Source: a virus. From it: 54,622 nt of DNA. The stretch is taken from IMG/VR virus record IMGVR_UViG_3300017751_000023, positions 1 to 54,622 of that record; one strand, 5' to 3'. How positions within the stretch are numbered: the first letter of the stretch is position 1; each line of letters begins with the position of its first letter. Made by a program: the position numbers and the translations under genes. A model generated the notes under the pieces. The model made no database searches and was not told the DNA's origin. It saw only the letters and a program-made list of their open reading frames with translations. This document shows, piece by piece, positions 34,416 through 44,180 of the stretch.

Positions 34416-35147
34416 CTAACCACTCAGTCTTAACATTTGCGAGGTAAATCTAGGTCTATTTATCATAGAAGACCTAACAGACAATGGGTCATCTAATAAT
34501 AATCTACGCATGGCTTTTATACCTTCTTGAAACTTAGCCTGATGTATTTGTGCAGACTGTTCATTAGACCTAAATCGCATCATATACACCATAGCACCAT
34601 CTATTATTATATACTTAAATCTGTCTGGTATAATCATAGTGTCATCAAAGGCTGATAGGTCAGATGGAAATTTATAGTATACATATTCTATAACATAAGC
34701 TGCGTCAGGTAAAGGTGTTACACCAAACTTTTCTTCTGATGTTTGATAGACTAAATCAGGAGAAGACCTTGCTCCTGTTCCTGAGTTCTCTTCTATAGAC
34801 TTATATGTTCTAACATAGTCTTCAAATGGTATTGTAAAAAGAGAACGAGCAGAATTACCTGCACTTGACAAAGCTTGTAAATAAAAAGTATCCCAATCAA
34901 CACTAGCCATATCAGTAGGTAGGTCATATGTGCCTGTACCTGCTGTTAATGTCTGTGTAGTTGTGGTTTTAAGAAAGGGAAATTGATGACCATCTTGCAG
35001 TATTTCACGTATAGAATTGTTAATAGCATCCTTTGCTATAGCCTGTACGTTTTTGGCAGTGGAAAAGCCTTCACCTGAGGTAGTAAGTGTGACTTCATTC
35101 AACCTACGTAGAAGGTCATTTACGAGTGTAATGTAGGTTGTTGCCAT
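34416..35147 (-). CDS. Head-tail adaptor / tubular protein A-like
   Basis: 243 residues. An N-terminal helical pair (ITLVNDLLRRLNEVTL; VQAIAKDAINNSIREILQDG) leads into FPFLKTTTTQTLTAGTGTYD and a beta part. The C-terminal helix bundle contains RFKYIIIDGAMVYMMRFRSN. This alpha-beta-alpha layout matches T7 gp11 type adaptor proteins that join portal to tail. It sits between the capsid and nozzle genes, as expected. Confidence 0.75.
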   Translation of the reverse strand: MATTYITLVNDLLRRLNEVTLTTSGEGFSTAKNVQAIAKDAINNSIREILQDGHQFPFLKTTTTQTLTAGTGTYDLPTDMASVDWDTFYLQALSSAGNSARSLFTIPFEDYVRTYKSIEENSGTGARSSPDLVYQTSEEKFGVTPLPDAAYVIEYVYYKFPSDLSAFDDTMIIPDRFKYIIIDGAMVYMMRFRSNEQSAQIHQAKFQEGIKAMRRLLLDDPLSVRSSMINRPRFTSQMLRLSG

Positions 35148-35170
35148 TGTATGCCTTTGTTATATAGATA

Positions 35171-35194
35171 GAGGAGCAAGTTTCCCTGCTCCCC
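35171..35194 (-). terminator. Hairpin between capsid-decoration and adaptor genes
   Basis: In the minus-strand transcript GGGGAGCA pairs with UGCUCCUC (one G-U pair) around an eight-base loop. No strong U-run follows, so it is probably a weak terminator or an mRNA 3' stabiliser/processing site. It would let the capsid and decoration genes be expressed above the tail genes. Confidence 0.5.
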
Positions 35195-35209
35195 ATTTAT
35201 TAAATAGAC

Positions 35210-35764
35210 TTATACGTTGTCTCTGGCAGCGACAGCAGCTTCACGATGAGCAGCTGAAATGTCAGCGATAACAGCAAACACTCGTAACCTTCCAGTAGCT
35301 GCGGCAGCTCCTGCAATAGTTACATCAATAGTGTCGGCAGCCGTAACAGTCACTGGTGCAGTATTTGCATCGGCAGGAATAGTCTCACCGATTAAGTTTG
35401 CAGCACCTGTACTAACAATGTTAGTTTGACCGTTAGAACCTGCTGTTAAGTATGTACCTGCAGCAACGGCAAGTGAATCACCGTCAACGATGTCATCACC
35501 ACCTGCAAAGTCAATGTCAGCAGTACATGAAGCAGTAAACTGTTTCATTACTTCAGCACCTGCACAAAGAACAACAGACTCAGAAGGAACTTCAAGCAGT
35601 TGGAAAACATCTCCATCTGCTATAGTAGCACCTGCTGCAATCATTGCGTCAATGTCCAAGATTGCTTCGATTGTTTTGACAGGATGTCCAACGACAGTAG
35701 GAACTGCTAAAACATCTGCTCCTACACCTGCAGTAGCTTTTGCAGTTAAATCAAAAGTAGCCAT
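35210..35764 (-). CDS. Probable head decoration protein
   Basis: 184 residues of Ala/Val/Thr/Asp-rich beta structure: DVLAVPTVVGHPVKTIEAIL, FQLLEVPSESVVLCAGAEVM, VTAADTIDVTIAGAAAATGR. It has a strong ribosome binding site (AGGGAGGATAAAACT) and is immediately downstream of the capsid gene, the standard position for a decoration or head-fibre protein. It is followed by a hairpin. The function is inferred from position and composition. Confidence 0.65.
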   Translation of the reverse strand: MATFDLTAKATAGVGADVLAVPTVVGHPVKTIEAILDIDAMIAAGATIADGDVFQLLEVPSESVVLCAGAEVMKQFTASCTADIDFAGGDDIVDGDSLAVAAGTYLTAGSNGQTNIVSTGAANLIGETIPADANTAPVTVTAADTIDVTIAGAAAATGRLRVFAVIADISAAHREAAVAARDNV

Positions 35765-35778
35765 AGTTTTATCCTCCC

Positions 35779-36852
35779 TTAACCTGCGTTATATTTAGCA
35801 GTCACGATAGCTTCTGGTCGAAGTATCTTTCTGCCGTATAGGTGCATACCACGTACAATGTCTGCAAATGAGTCAGGGTCACGGTATGTTTCAGTTTTGC
35901 TGAGTTGTTCAGCCGTTGCAATCGCAGAGCCATGTCCTGCAACAATCGCTCCATAGTTGGAGTTCTGGTTTGCAGTACCTGAAGTACCCGGACCAGTTCC
36001 GACTGATGGCAGATTGCTTGAGACATAGAGTCTGAATCCTGCAAGGTTGTTAAGAACAAGACCATTTTGCAATTGTCCTGCTCCACCAAAATCAGCGTTC
36101 ATTAGCTTAGAGTTCTCATCTCCAAGTAGTTCCATAAACACAGGGTCTACTACTAGCCACCTGTCTTGTGTATCTACTTGCTGTTGATTCAACAGTCTAG
36201 CCATACGATTTACCACAACCATTGGTGTAACAGATGCAGTGCCTACTGAAGTAGCTCCACCTGTTAGGTTAACTACAGGAATAGAGTGGTCTCCTGCAGA
36301 TGAAGTTGTGATGCTTCCGAAAGAACTCTTGATGAGTTTCATTGAAGTAAGAAGCTCATCTGACCCTGCACTAGTGATAGACTTGCTACCATTAACTTGG
36401 TCATTCACAGTATCAGCTTTAGAGTGTAAAGAAGACTGCTTGTAACCTGCAAGATAACCAAGAACTTCTTGGTCATACTGGTCAGCTAAACGGTATGCAG
36501 CTCTGTCAGTCGCAAGTTGCATAAAGTTTATATGAGAGTGGGCTTCCTCAATGTCATCCATTTTAAAAGCGTAGTAGTTAGCCTTGTCAACAACAAGCTG
36601 AAAGTCATCGTCTTCAAGGTCTTGTGCAGTAACCTGAGTACCTCTGGCATATGCACTTACTGAGATTTCAGGCTCTTTGATAATCCTGACAGTATCGCCT
36701 TGTCCAGATATCTCACCGAAATAATCAGAGTTAGTTATGTCTCCAACAACAGTTGACTTACGAAATGCAAGCTGTACCTGTTTGGAATAGATTATTGGCG
36801 AAAAATTACCATTAGGTAAATTGCCATAACCTGAAGCAGTTTGAAAAGCCAT
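35779..36852 (-). CDS. Major capsid protein
   Basis: 357 residues. FQTASGYGNLPNGNFSPIIY and LAFRKSTVVGDITNSDYFG form the N-terminal arm; DTVRIIKEPEISVSAYARGT and DDDFQLVVDKANYYAFKMDD are the recognisable phage capsid core; WLVVDPVFMELLGDENSKLM follows. Between scaffold and decoration genes. It has its own near-consensus promoter, a hairpin-capped 195-base leader and an AGGAGG ribosome binding site, all consistent with the most abundant virion protein. HK97-like fold is expected but not proven. Confidence 0.88.
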   Translation of the reverse strand: MAFQTASGYGNLPNGNFSPIIYSKQVQLAFRKSTVVGDITNSDYFGEISGQGDTVRIIKEPEISVSAYARGTQVTAQDLEDDDFQLVVDKANYYAFKMDDIEEAHSHINFMQLATDRAAYRLADQYDQEVLGYLAGYKQSSLHSKADTVNDQVNGSKSITSAGSDELLTSMKLIKSSFGSITTSSAGDHSIPVVNLTGGATSVGTASVTPMVVVNRMARLLNQQQVDTQDRWLVVDPVFMELLGDENSKLMNADFGGAGQLQNGLVLNNLAGFRLYVSSNLPSVGTGPGTSGTANQNSNYGAIVAGHGSAIATAEQLSKTETYRDPDSFADIVRGMHLYGRKILRPEAIVTAKYNAG

Positions 36853-36897
36853 AGTTAAATCCTCCTATAATTGGCTTAATGAAAAGCTAAACTATCG

Positions 36898-37050
36898 TAG
36901 GAAGAGGTTATATTTTCTAGAGTGCATATAGTTATTTAGCAGCTAACTTCCTAACCTATGGGTCTATACTTATATAAGTAGTCTTTACTCGTTTAAACTT
37001 CGTAATTTACTAGAACACAAAGGTAGTCAAAAAGAGGCTTTATGTTCTAG
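36898..37050 (-). promoter_or_regulatory. Structured leader of the capsid mRNA
   Basis: The 13-base arms CTAGAACATAAAG and CTTTGTGTTCTAG (37038-37050 and 37010-37022, one U-G pair in RNA) enclose 15 bases. The predicted start of transcription (about 37048) falls at the first bases of this hairpin. A second inverted repeat, TAGGAAG/CTTCCTA, links 36947-36953 and 36898-36904. A 5'-terminal hairpin of this kind commonly protects bacterial mRNA from decay. Confidence 0.7.
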
Positions 37051-37054
37051 GGTA

Positions 37055-37082
37055 GTTATATTAATAAAATGTTTTTTGTCAA
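37055..37082 (-). promoter_or_regulatory. Promoter of the capsid gene
   Basis: On the minus strand TTGACA (37082-37077), a 16-base spacer and TATAAC (37060-37055). It lies between scaffold and capsid genes and would start transcription near 37048. Spacing matches the other promoters of this phage. Confidence 0.8.
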
Positions 37083-37086
37083 CACT

Positions 37087-37989
37087 TTATCTTCTATTTC
37101 CTGATACATCATAAATAAATTTACCAGAACGCATTGCTGTTTGTATTTTATCCTGATTTGCTTCATACTGTTTATCAGACATTTTAGCTACATCAGACTC
37201 TTTAATGCTGTCTGCTATTTCTTCAGCATCTACTTTAGTTCTAGAAGTTTTATTTACAAGAGAAGCAGCAGCTTTAGTCTTGTTTTTCTTGTCACCTGCT
37301 GTTAAACCTTTATCAATCTTATACAAATCAAGAACACGAATAACAGATTTAGCATCGTCAGTATTTTCGTAAAGAGCATTTTGTACCCATTTAGGTTGCT
37401 CCTCTACCCACTCGTGAAACTCGTCAGACTCACGTAGTTTGTCAAAGTCTTTGTGAGTTTCTTTAATTTCATTCTCGGCTGTTCTACGAGTCGTTTCTTC
37501 TTTAGCCTTGCTAAGTTCCTCTATTTGAATATTAGCTTTATCAAACATTTGTTTAGCTTTTTTCTCAGCTATTGTTTCTACAATACCTGCAACATCAGGA
37601 TATTTTTCTGCCCAAGACGCAATGTCTTCATCAGACTTAGGTGGCACAAGCTTTTCAGTGTTAGATAGTTTATTCTCTAACTCTTTTATTCTAGCGTTAT
37701 ACTCCTTCTCCTTTGACGCAAGATGTCTTCGAACATCCCCATATCTCGTCTTGAAAGATTTTTCCTCTTTACTGAGAGTCTCGTCAGATACCTCTGCTTC
37801 CTTTCCCTCTTCAGGAGGAGACACATCTTGGCTCTCCTCAGGGTTTTCTTGAACCCCTTCTCCTTGGCTCTCTGCAAGGAGTTCTTTAAGTTCCTGCTCC
37901 TCCTTAGCAATCTTGTCCTTGTACTTTGAACGAGTCCGACTTACAAATCCTGCAGTCTTCTGTGGTTCTACTGTTTCTAATTCTGGCAT
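37087..37989 (-). CDS. Scaffolding protein
   Basis: 300 residues, highly charged. The N-terminal half is Glu/Lys-rich with coiled coils (AKEEQELKELLAESQ; KEKEYNARIKELENKLSN). A middle part has DEDIASWAEKYPDVAGIVE. The C-terminus is basic (KKNKTKAAASLVNKTSRTKV) and may bind the capsid. Directly upstream of the capsid gene, this composition and location identify an assembly scaffold. It should direct procapsid formation and then leave the head. Not cleaved motifs seen. Confidence 0.8.
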   Translation of the reverse strand: MPELETVEPQKTAGFVSRTRSKYKDKIAKEEQELKELLAESQGEGVQENPEESQDVSPPEEGKEAEVSDETLSKEEKSFKTRYGDVRRHLASKEKEYNARIKELENKLSNTEKLVPPKSDEDIASWAEKYPDVAGIVETIAEKKAKQMFDKANIQIEELSKAKEETTRRTAENEIKETHKDFDKLRESDEFHEWVEEQPKWVQNALYENTDDAKSVIRVLDLYKIDKGLTAGDKKNKTKAAASLVNKTSRTKVDAEEIADSIKESDVAKMSDKQYEANQDKIQTAMRSGKFIYDVSGNRR

Positions 37990-38022
37990 ATTTTTCTCCT
38001 GTTATTGGGGTTGACATGATTG

Positions 38023-40326
38023 TCAAGTAGCCTTAGGTTTAGTGCCTAATCCTTTAGTATTCTTTTTTCGTTTTGCTTTAGCTTTGGGTTTAGATGCTAG
38101 TCCACCTTTATTAACAAAGAAAGGACCACTATCTGGTTGAGAAAATCCTCCTCCTCCTCCTCCAAAGCCAAAACTACTTGCACCAAATTGTGGTGCAGAC
38201 CCTGTATTACCTCCAACACCACCTCCTGATGTTCCTTGTGCTATATCTATAGCTTCCTGCATCTGTCGGTCAAAGGCTTCATTCTGTGCCACAGTATCTA
38301 AATCACCTCTACCTGCTTCTTCTTCTGCTCGTGTTATATCAACTTTAAGATTTTCTACTTCTTTCATATGATTATCTAAAGCATCCTTTTGTACTTTTTT
38401 CCTATTCTTTTCTATTCTTTTTAATGCTTCTTTACCTTCTTTACTATTAACATCTTTAAGACCTGTAACAGTATTAACTTGATTAACTCCATCTTTATTC
38501 TGTGTTATACCTAATAAAGCTTTATCTAGTCTACCCATAACTCCAAGTTCAGATATAGGAGTATTAGCTATTTCTTGAGTTGTTTTATTGGGACTGTCAA
38601 AAGTTAAAACTTCTCCAAGTCCTGTAAAAATATTTTTAGCTGCATTAGCTACTGCACCAACTACACCCCCACCTAATGCAGAAGCCAATGCTCCCAATAC
38701 TGTCGGATTATTAGCATTATCTATAATGGCTTGAACATTTTCTTTTTTCATGTTAATACCAAGTTCTGCAGGTATTAAACCAATTTTTGCAGAAAGAGGT
38801 AAATCTCTATATTCATCTATAGTTAAATCAAATCCATCAATATCTTTCAATCTATCAAAAGATACAGTTAAAGCATTTTTAGCTCTATCTCTATTTTCTT
38901 GCATAGTATCAGGTCGAACTGAAGAAAATGGGTCATCAGATGCTGATATCTCTCTGTCAGAAGATTCTCTTTCATTTCCTAGTGGTGCATCCTCTATATT
39001 AGTTTGTACTTGCTGTATATTAGGAGGTGTTTCAGACCACGGTGACTCTGTATATACTACATCATTAGGATTTGCAAGAGACCCATCAGCGTTATAACGC
39101 ACAACATATGTTCTACCATCTGGATGATAAAATGTTTTTTGTGTTGGCACAGGTCGTGATGGAAAACCTAGACTACCCCCTACAAATCCAAACTGACCCA
39201 AAGGGTCTTCACTTTTAGCTATGGCATCAGCCTGTATATCCGACTCTGTAAGAACTCCCTCAGCTGCATGAATCACTCCCCCCTTATTTACACCAATTAT
39301 CATATTTCTTATTTTTGCTTCATCTTTAGCATCAATAATATCTGCACTTTCTTCAATAGGTTCTCCTCCTATTCTTCCTGCATTTTCCATTTGAGCTAAT
39401 CCCATCTTGGCTTGCATACGCAAGTCTTCAAAAAATTTTACTCCAAAAAATCTAACAACATCTGCAGGTACTACATACTCTCCATCACTTAACTGTGCAG
39501 GTATATCATCTCTAACTTCTTCTGCTAGTGAACCAGATGGAACTTCATTACCACTTATAGGGTCTCTATCCATGCCATCATCTTTTAATCCCCCCTCTTG
39601 CATAAAAGACATTTCCATCTGTTTTTCCATAGCAGTACCACCCTTGTTAAATTTTAATTCCTCTGGTTTTTTAAGAGGAACTCGTGAAGATTTCATAGTT
39701 CCTACATTAGATGCAGGATTAAGTTCATCTGAATAAGGGGTCTCCCCACTTAATATATTTTCTTTATATCGTTTACGAATAGGCTCGTCTAATAGTCCCA
39801 AAGAAAGTTTAAGTTTTAATCCATCTACTTCAGGAGATTCTTTACCCTTTCTAAGGTCTTGAACAATATTTACAACTCTGTCTACAAAATCTTCTTCTGA
39901 AGGATTACCCTCAGCTATCATCTGTCTTCTTAAAGCAACACTAAATTTATTATTATTTACATCAATGTTACTTTCTTCTCCTGTATTTTCCAGAGCTACT
40001 AAATTTTTTATATAAGATTTTATACCTGTTTTATCTTCATCTTTTTTTAGGTTCATATAATTAAAACCTAATTTTTCAAACATATTCATCTTACCTTTTT
40101 CATTAAGTAAAAGACCATGAAATATACCATGCCTAGCTGTATCTTCTGCTCTTTGAAAATCATCACGATATTTTTCGCCTACTTCAATACCTACTGACTC
40201 AGCTTTTTTAGCTTCATCATAAGTTCCTAATAATTTTGCTCCAATATTTCTTGCTGTTAATAAATAATTAACTTTACCAGAATCATCTCTTTCTATAAGT
40301 TTATTTTTAGTTATATACTCAACCAT
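38023..40326 (-). CDS. Large virion-associated protein (767 aa)
   Basis: Residues 1-140 are helical and charged. A middle stretch LSDGEYVVPADVVRFFGVKFFEDLR recurs, from memory, in portal-adjacent proteins of marine phages. Disordered acidic parts follow, then a Gly-rich C-terminus (GGGVGGNTGSAPQFG; FGFGGGGGGF) and a basic end (KPKAKAKRKKNTKGLG). It lies between portal and scaffold, so it is probably a head-internal or portal-vertex protein. Its stop codon sits inside a TTGACA/TGTCAA inverted repeat (38011-38026). No enzyme motif. Confidence 0.65.
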   Translation of the reverse strand: MVEYITKNKLIERDDSGKVNYLLTARNIGAKLLGTYDEAKKAESVGIEVGEKYRDDFQRAEDTARHGIFHGLLLNEKGKMNMFEKLGFNYMNLKKDEDKTGIKSYIKNLVALENTGEESNIDVNNNKFSVALRRQMIAEGNPSEEDFVDRVVNIVQDLRKGKESPEVDGLKLKLSLGLLDEPIRKRYKENILSGETPYSDELNPASNVGTMKSSRVPLKKPEELKFNKGGTAMEKQMEMSFMQEGGLKDDGMDRDPISGNEVPSGSLAEEVRDDIPAQLSDGEYVVPADVVRFFGVKFFEDLRMQAKMGLAQMENAGRIGGEPIEESADIIDAKDEAKIRNMIIGVNKGGVIHAAEGVLTESDIQADAIAKSEDPLGQFGFVGGSLGFPSRPVPTQKTFYHPDGRTYVVRYNADGSLANPNDVVYTESPWSETPPNIQQVQTNIEDAPLGNERESSDREISASDDPFSSVRPDTMQENRDRAKNALTVSFDRLKDIDGFDLTIDEYRDLPLSAKIGLIPAELGINMKKENVQAIIDNANNPTVLGALASALGGGVVGAVANAAKNIFTGLGEVLTFDSPNKTTQEIANTPISELGVMGRLDKALLGITQNKDGVNQVNTVTGLKDVNSKEGKEALKRIEKNRKKVQKDALDNHMKEVENLKVDITRAEEEAGRGDLDTVAQNEAFDRQMQEAIDIAQGTSGGGVGGNTGSAPQFGASSFGFGGGGGGFSQPDSGPFFVNKGGLASKPKAKAKRKKNTKGLGTKPKAT

Positions 40327-40516
40327 CAGAACCGTTCATTTCTTCTCTAAGATATTTAAGTCTACGTAATGCACCTATTGCTCCCTGTAGTCTGTGAATA
40401 ACAACATGATTATCTGACTGCTCTAAGGCTGTATGATTTTTTGAAATAGCATCATCAAGGTATTCTACAAAATTATCCCACAAAGGTTTATCATTAACTA
40501 GTTGTTTTAGGTTCAT
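40319..40516 (-). CDS. Small helical protein next to portal
   Basis: 65 residues (LKQLVNDKPLWDNFVEYLDD, HRLQGAIGALRRLKYLREEM). It overlaps the portal gene by four bases and the 767-residue gene by eight. Small helical proteins at this location are found in other podoviruses, where the role is not established. It may be an assembly cofactor for the portal. Confidence 0.65.
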   Translation of the reverse strand: MNLKQLVNDKPLWDNFVEYLDDAISKNHTALEQSDNHVVIHRLQGAIGALRRLKYLREEMNGSDG

Positions 40517-42615
40517 TGTCTAGTTCCAGTAAATCCCGGCTCGTCAGGTGTTGGCACTGAACCTGTGCCTATAGTACCTCCTCCTGTACCCTGTGTATCT
40601 TGAGCCTGTACACCTGCAGGAATTTCTTCTGTTTCTCTTGGGGGTTTACCCTCATTAGGTGGTGGAGGTGGAGGTGGATTTTGTTCTTGAAATTTTTTGA
40701 GTATCTCAGCCTGAACTGCAGCTTGACCCATAGAGTTAGCCACTTTGTCAGGGTCTAAGTCCATAGACTTTGCTATCTCTCTAACAATATAATCCATTCG
40801 TGCAAAAGGAGCAAGAGCAGGATTAGATACTGTCTGCATAAATTGCATTAGCCTTTGACTACGTACTTCATTAGCCATAAGACTTTCTGTACCCTGTGCT
40901 TTAATTTCTAAATCACCTTTTATTTCAGAGTCAAAATCAAACTGCATATTAAAACTAAAAAAAGCTTTACCTAAAGGACCTAGCAGATAATCATCAACAT
41001 TTTTTATAACACTTCTAATAGAGTTATTAGCAGCGTTCATTAACATACTAATACCTGATGCTGTACGTCCTACTCCTGATATACCTGTCTGACCATGAGC
41101 AAAAGATGGAAAGCCTGTACTCTCGTCTGCTAACTGTCGTGCTTTGTCAAACATCTGCATGTTTTCATTCGACACATTAGGAAACTTTGTACCAAAGATA
41201 GCCTGTCCCGGTGCGCCGCCTTGTCTTCTAAATATTTTTCCCGGATACACAGATAAGTCTTGTCCCGGAACTAAATTTGTTTCATCTACTTCTATAATAA
41301 GATTACCTGACAGTGCAGCATTATCTACGGACATACGCATAAAACCATTCATCAGTGTCTGTGTATCATCCATGTTTTCTGCAATACCTACACCAAATAT
41401 ACTGTATGGGTTCATTTCGTAGGGTGTTGCATAGTAGGGTAGATAGGCAGGAGTAAACGGATTCATAACAAGTCTGAGAACATTGTTGTTACATATCCAA
41501 ATATTTACACTAACTTGTTCTACATCACCTAACTCTTCAGGTATATCAACATCATACTCTTCTATTATATCTCTATCAACAAATCCCCAAAACTCTAGAA
41601 CCTCAAACCTTTCGGCTCTGTCCTCTTGGTTATTGTCTTCCATAACATGTTCCCACCACTCTTTATTGTACATCTCTCCTTCATTAAGAGACTTATCAAT
41701 AGCATTTTCTCTAAAGAATGGTCTTTTCTTTAATGCACGTAACTGAGAACGAGACATCTTGTGTCTCTCTATAATAAACTCTGCTTCATCCATATTACTT
41801 GCATCAGGGTCTGGATAAAAATTCCAAATAGATACGTGAGAAGTTTGTGGTACAGTTTTAAAAAGTGGGCTATAGATTCCCTCTTCATTCCAATTAGGAT
41901 ACTCTTTATCTACAGCAAAAGGTCCTTTCATTATGCCTGTTCCAAAAAGAGCCGCTTCAAAGGCTGCGGCTCGTAGTTGTTTTTTAGCATTAGACTCTTC
42001 TAATTGGTCATGTATTTTCTTTTCCATCTTCTTGGCTGCAACCATTGCAGGATGAAAGTTAACAGACGTAGGACTACCTGTTGATTTAAAATCTATTTTA
42101 TCTTGAACAGGATTTAAATCATCTGTTAAAGGACCAACTCTTTCGTTAAACTCTGGAAGTGTTTCTCCTGCCAATAGTTTAGGTAGTTCTTTAGGTGCTG
42201 TACCTGCTTGTTCTGTAGCTTCTTTTAGCTGTGGATTTGTTTCTAAACTTACTGTATCTTCTACACCATCAGGTAAAATTGTAGGGTCTATACTGAGTGG
42301 AAACTTATTACCACCAAACAATACTTCTACAAGCTGTCCATAAGCAGCAAGAACTTTTGTTTTGGTTACTTTAACAAATACCTTTGATTTTTCTGTAGAA
42401 GTAAACTGTACATCAGGACTATATAAACCACGATAGTTTCTGTAAGCCTGTATCCATCGCTCTTCATCACCTCGTCTGTTTGTTTCTGCTTTGGAGTATT
42501 TACCTTTTACAAAACTAACTATGTCTCCTGCAGGTGCATCTGTTAGTGCATCCTGCTCCATATCCTCAATTGCTGATGCTTCTATTGAGTCAGGGTTTAT
42601 ATTATCTTCTTCCAT
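40513..42615 (-). CDS. Portal protein
   Basis: 700 residues. An acidic start is followed by KYSKAETNRRGDEERWIQAY and TKTKVLAAYGQLVEVLFGG, then a core with IWNFYPDPDASNMDEAEFII and a stem region HKMSRSQLRALKKRPFF. The crown-type C-terminus is rich in Gln and Pro (FQEQNPPPPPPPNEGKPP). This is the podovirus P22/T7-like portal size class. It forms the dodecameric DNA gate at the head vertex and lies directly after the terminase gene. Confidence 0.88.
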   Translation of the reverse strand: MEEDNINPDSIEASAIEDMEQDALTDAPAGDIVSFVKGKYSKAETNRRGDEERWIQAYRNYRGLYSPDVQFTSTEKSKVFVKVTKTKVLAAYGQLVEVLFGGNKFPLSIDPTILPDGVEDTVSLETNPQLKEATEQAGTAPKELPKLLAGETLPEFNERVGPLTDDLNPVQDKIDFKSTGSPTSVNFHPAMVAAKKMEKKIHDQLEESNAKKQLRAAAFEAALFGTGIMKGPFAVDKEYPNWNEEGIYSPLFKTVPQTSHVSIWNFYPDPDASNMDEAEFIIERHKMSRSQLRALKKRPFFRENAIDKSLNEGEMYNKEWWEHVMEDNNQEDRAERFEVLEFWGFVDRDIIEEYDVDIPEELGDVEQVSVNIWICNNNVLRLVMNPFTPAYLPYYATPYEMNPYSIFGVGIAENMDDTQTLMNGFMRMSVDNAALSGNLIIEVDETNLVPGQDLSVYPGKIFRRQGGAPGQAIFGTKFPNVSNENMQMFDKARQLADESTGFPSFAHGQTGISGVGRTASGISMLMNAANNSIRSVIKNVDDYLLGPLGKAFFSFNMQFDFDSEIKGDLEIKAQGTESLMANEVRSQRLMQFMQTVSNPALAPFARMDYIVREIAKSMDLDPDKVANSMGQAAVQAEILKKFQEQNPPPPPPPNEGKPPRETEEIPAGVQAQDTQGTGGGTIGTGSVPTPDEPGFTGTRQ

Positions 42616-42623
42616 ATTTTACC

Positions 42624-44180
42624 TCAGTATCCAAAAGTTGAGTCAGCCATTTGAAAACCAGAACGCTGCATATCTGGGTTGTAGTCAAACAAACTACTAC
42701 GTGGTCGTGTCATTACACCATACCGTAGTGCATCGTATAAGTGGTCTTCCGACTTTGTATCTACATCTTCCGAGTTGTTCTTGTCGAGTGGGATAGAAGG
42801 AAGTTGAGATATAATATTTGTACAAGTGTTAAAGAAGACAATGCGTGGTTCTTCGGTAAATTCATCAACTTGCAATCGTCTGTGTATTTCGTTCTTTCCT
42901 GCAATTCTACTTCCTTTACTTCTATCTGAAGGTCTCCAACGACAGCCTTTAATTATCATCTGCTCGGCTAGTGAAGGTCCTGTATCTCCTCGTTTATGCC
43001 ACAAAGAACTATCTAGTACACCGTAGCGTATCGTCCCATCTTCCTGTTCAGCTTCAAGCACCATATCAGCTAAGTCTGTTGCCAATACTTTTGATGCATA
43101 CAACTCTCTGTAGACTACTAGTTGCTCTGAGGGTGTTACAGCTATCCAAACAACTCCTGTATGACTTCCGTATCCATAGTCACAGGCTCTAAACTTTGTC
43201 CAACTGTTTGGTATACTATAAGGGTCAACAACGTGTATAGTCCTATTCCACTCTGGAAATGCTGCTCCTTCATTAACATCCCAATTACCCTCTAGTAGTT
43301 GCTTGCGTTGATACTCAGGTAAAGATAAAAGGTTTGCTTCATACATCCCATCTTCAGCTAGATACGGATTATCAAAAAGAGTAGCAGGAATAAATCGCCT
43401 TTTAAATAATGGTTTGCCTTCTTGACTGTGACCCTTAGGCATTTGAAGAATCTTGCCTGTCTCTAGGTCTGTTGCCCAAAAGGATGTGTTGTGTGGTGCA
43501 GGGTCAATAAACATTTTCTTTACCCAACTGTGTCCTGCTCCTCCGGGGTTTGATGTAGCTCTCTGGTATAAATCTAGTCCACTTCCTTTTGCTGTACGTA
43601 GTCTTGACCTCATGTAGTCAAATGGATAAGGACTTCCCCACTGTGTAAGTTCATCAAACCCTATCCAACTAAAAGCCTGTCCCTGATACCGTGTAACATC
43701 ATCATCTCTGTCTAGGTAAGACATCCAGAGCGTTGCTCCTGATGGTGCTACCCAAGTCTTGTCTCTTTCCATAAAGCGTATATTAGGTATTGCCTGTGGG
43801 TAGAGTTGTTTAGAAACAGAGATAAGTTCTCTTAGTTCCTCTGTTGTACGTCTTATTAATAGTCCTCTAAACTGAGGATTATTAAAGTAACGTACAGGGT
43901 CGGCTAACATTGCGTAAGACTTACCACCTCCTGCTGAACCACCGTATAACACTTCACGTTCTGTAGACGAAAGAAACTCTGTTTGTGGTCCTTTATTTGG
44001 TTGGAAGATAACATTTTGTGCTTCTTCCGTTTCTATCGGCTCAGGCTTCGGTTGTGCCTGTACCTTGGTCTCTTGCACCAAATCTTGTGGTTTCGATTTT
44101 TTCTGCCTTCTCAAGGGCTTCTTTGTACCTTTGGGCAAGGTAGCGTTGGTTTGAAGCTTCTCTCTTACGCTTTTGTTCAA
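42624..44180 (-). CDS. terL: Terminase large subunit
   Basis: 518 residues. Walker A GSAGGGKSY (81-89), arginine region LLIRRTTEELREL, Walker B WIGFDE (172-177) and coupling motif ATSNPGG give the packaging ATPase. The RNase H-like nuclease shows ACDYGYGSHTGVVWIA, YGVLDSSLWH and EDHLYDALRYGVM with its acidic residues. It pumps and cuts DNA at the portal. The frame overlaps the upstream gene by 140 bases. The basic N-terminal 50 residues lie in that overlap, so the true start may be a later non-ATG codon. Confidence 0.94.
   Translation of the reverse strand: MNKSVREKLQTNATLPKGTKKPLRRQKKSKPQDLVQETKVQAQPKPEPIETEEAQNVIFQPNKGPQTEFLSSTEREVLYGGSAGGGKSYAMLADPVRYFNNPQFRGLLIRRTTEELRELISVSKQLYPQAIPNIRFMERDKTWVAPSGATLWMSYLDRDDDVTRYQGQAFSWIGFDELTQWGSPYPFDYMRSRLRTAKGSGLDLYQRATSNPGGAGHSWVKKMFIDPAPHNTSFWATDLETGKILQMPKGHSQEGKPLFKRRFIPATLFDNPYLAEDGMYEANLLSLPEYQRKQLLEGNWDVNEGAAFPEWNRTIHVVDPYSIPNSWTKFRACDYGYGSHTGVVWIAVTPSEQLVVYRELYASKVLATDLADMVLEAEQEDGTIRYGVLDSSLWHKRGDTGPSLAEQMIIKGCRWRPSDRSKGSRIAGKNEIHRRLQVDEFTEEPRIVFFNTCTNIISQLPSIPLDKNNSEDVDTKSEDHLYDALRYGVMTRPRSSLFDYNPDMQRSGFQMADSTFGY

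Noticed and set aside
38011-38026. TTGACATGATTGTCAA inverted repeat as a promoter for the scaffold gene
   Set aside because: The -35-like TTGACA has no acceptable -10 at 15-19 bases (best is TAACAG).
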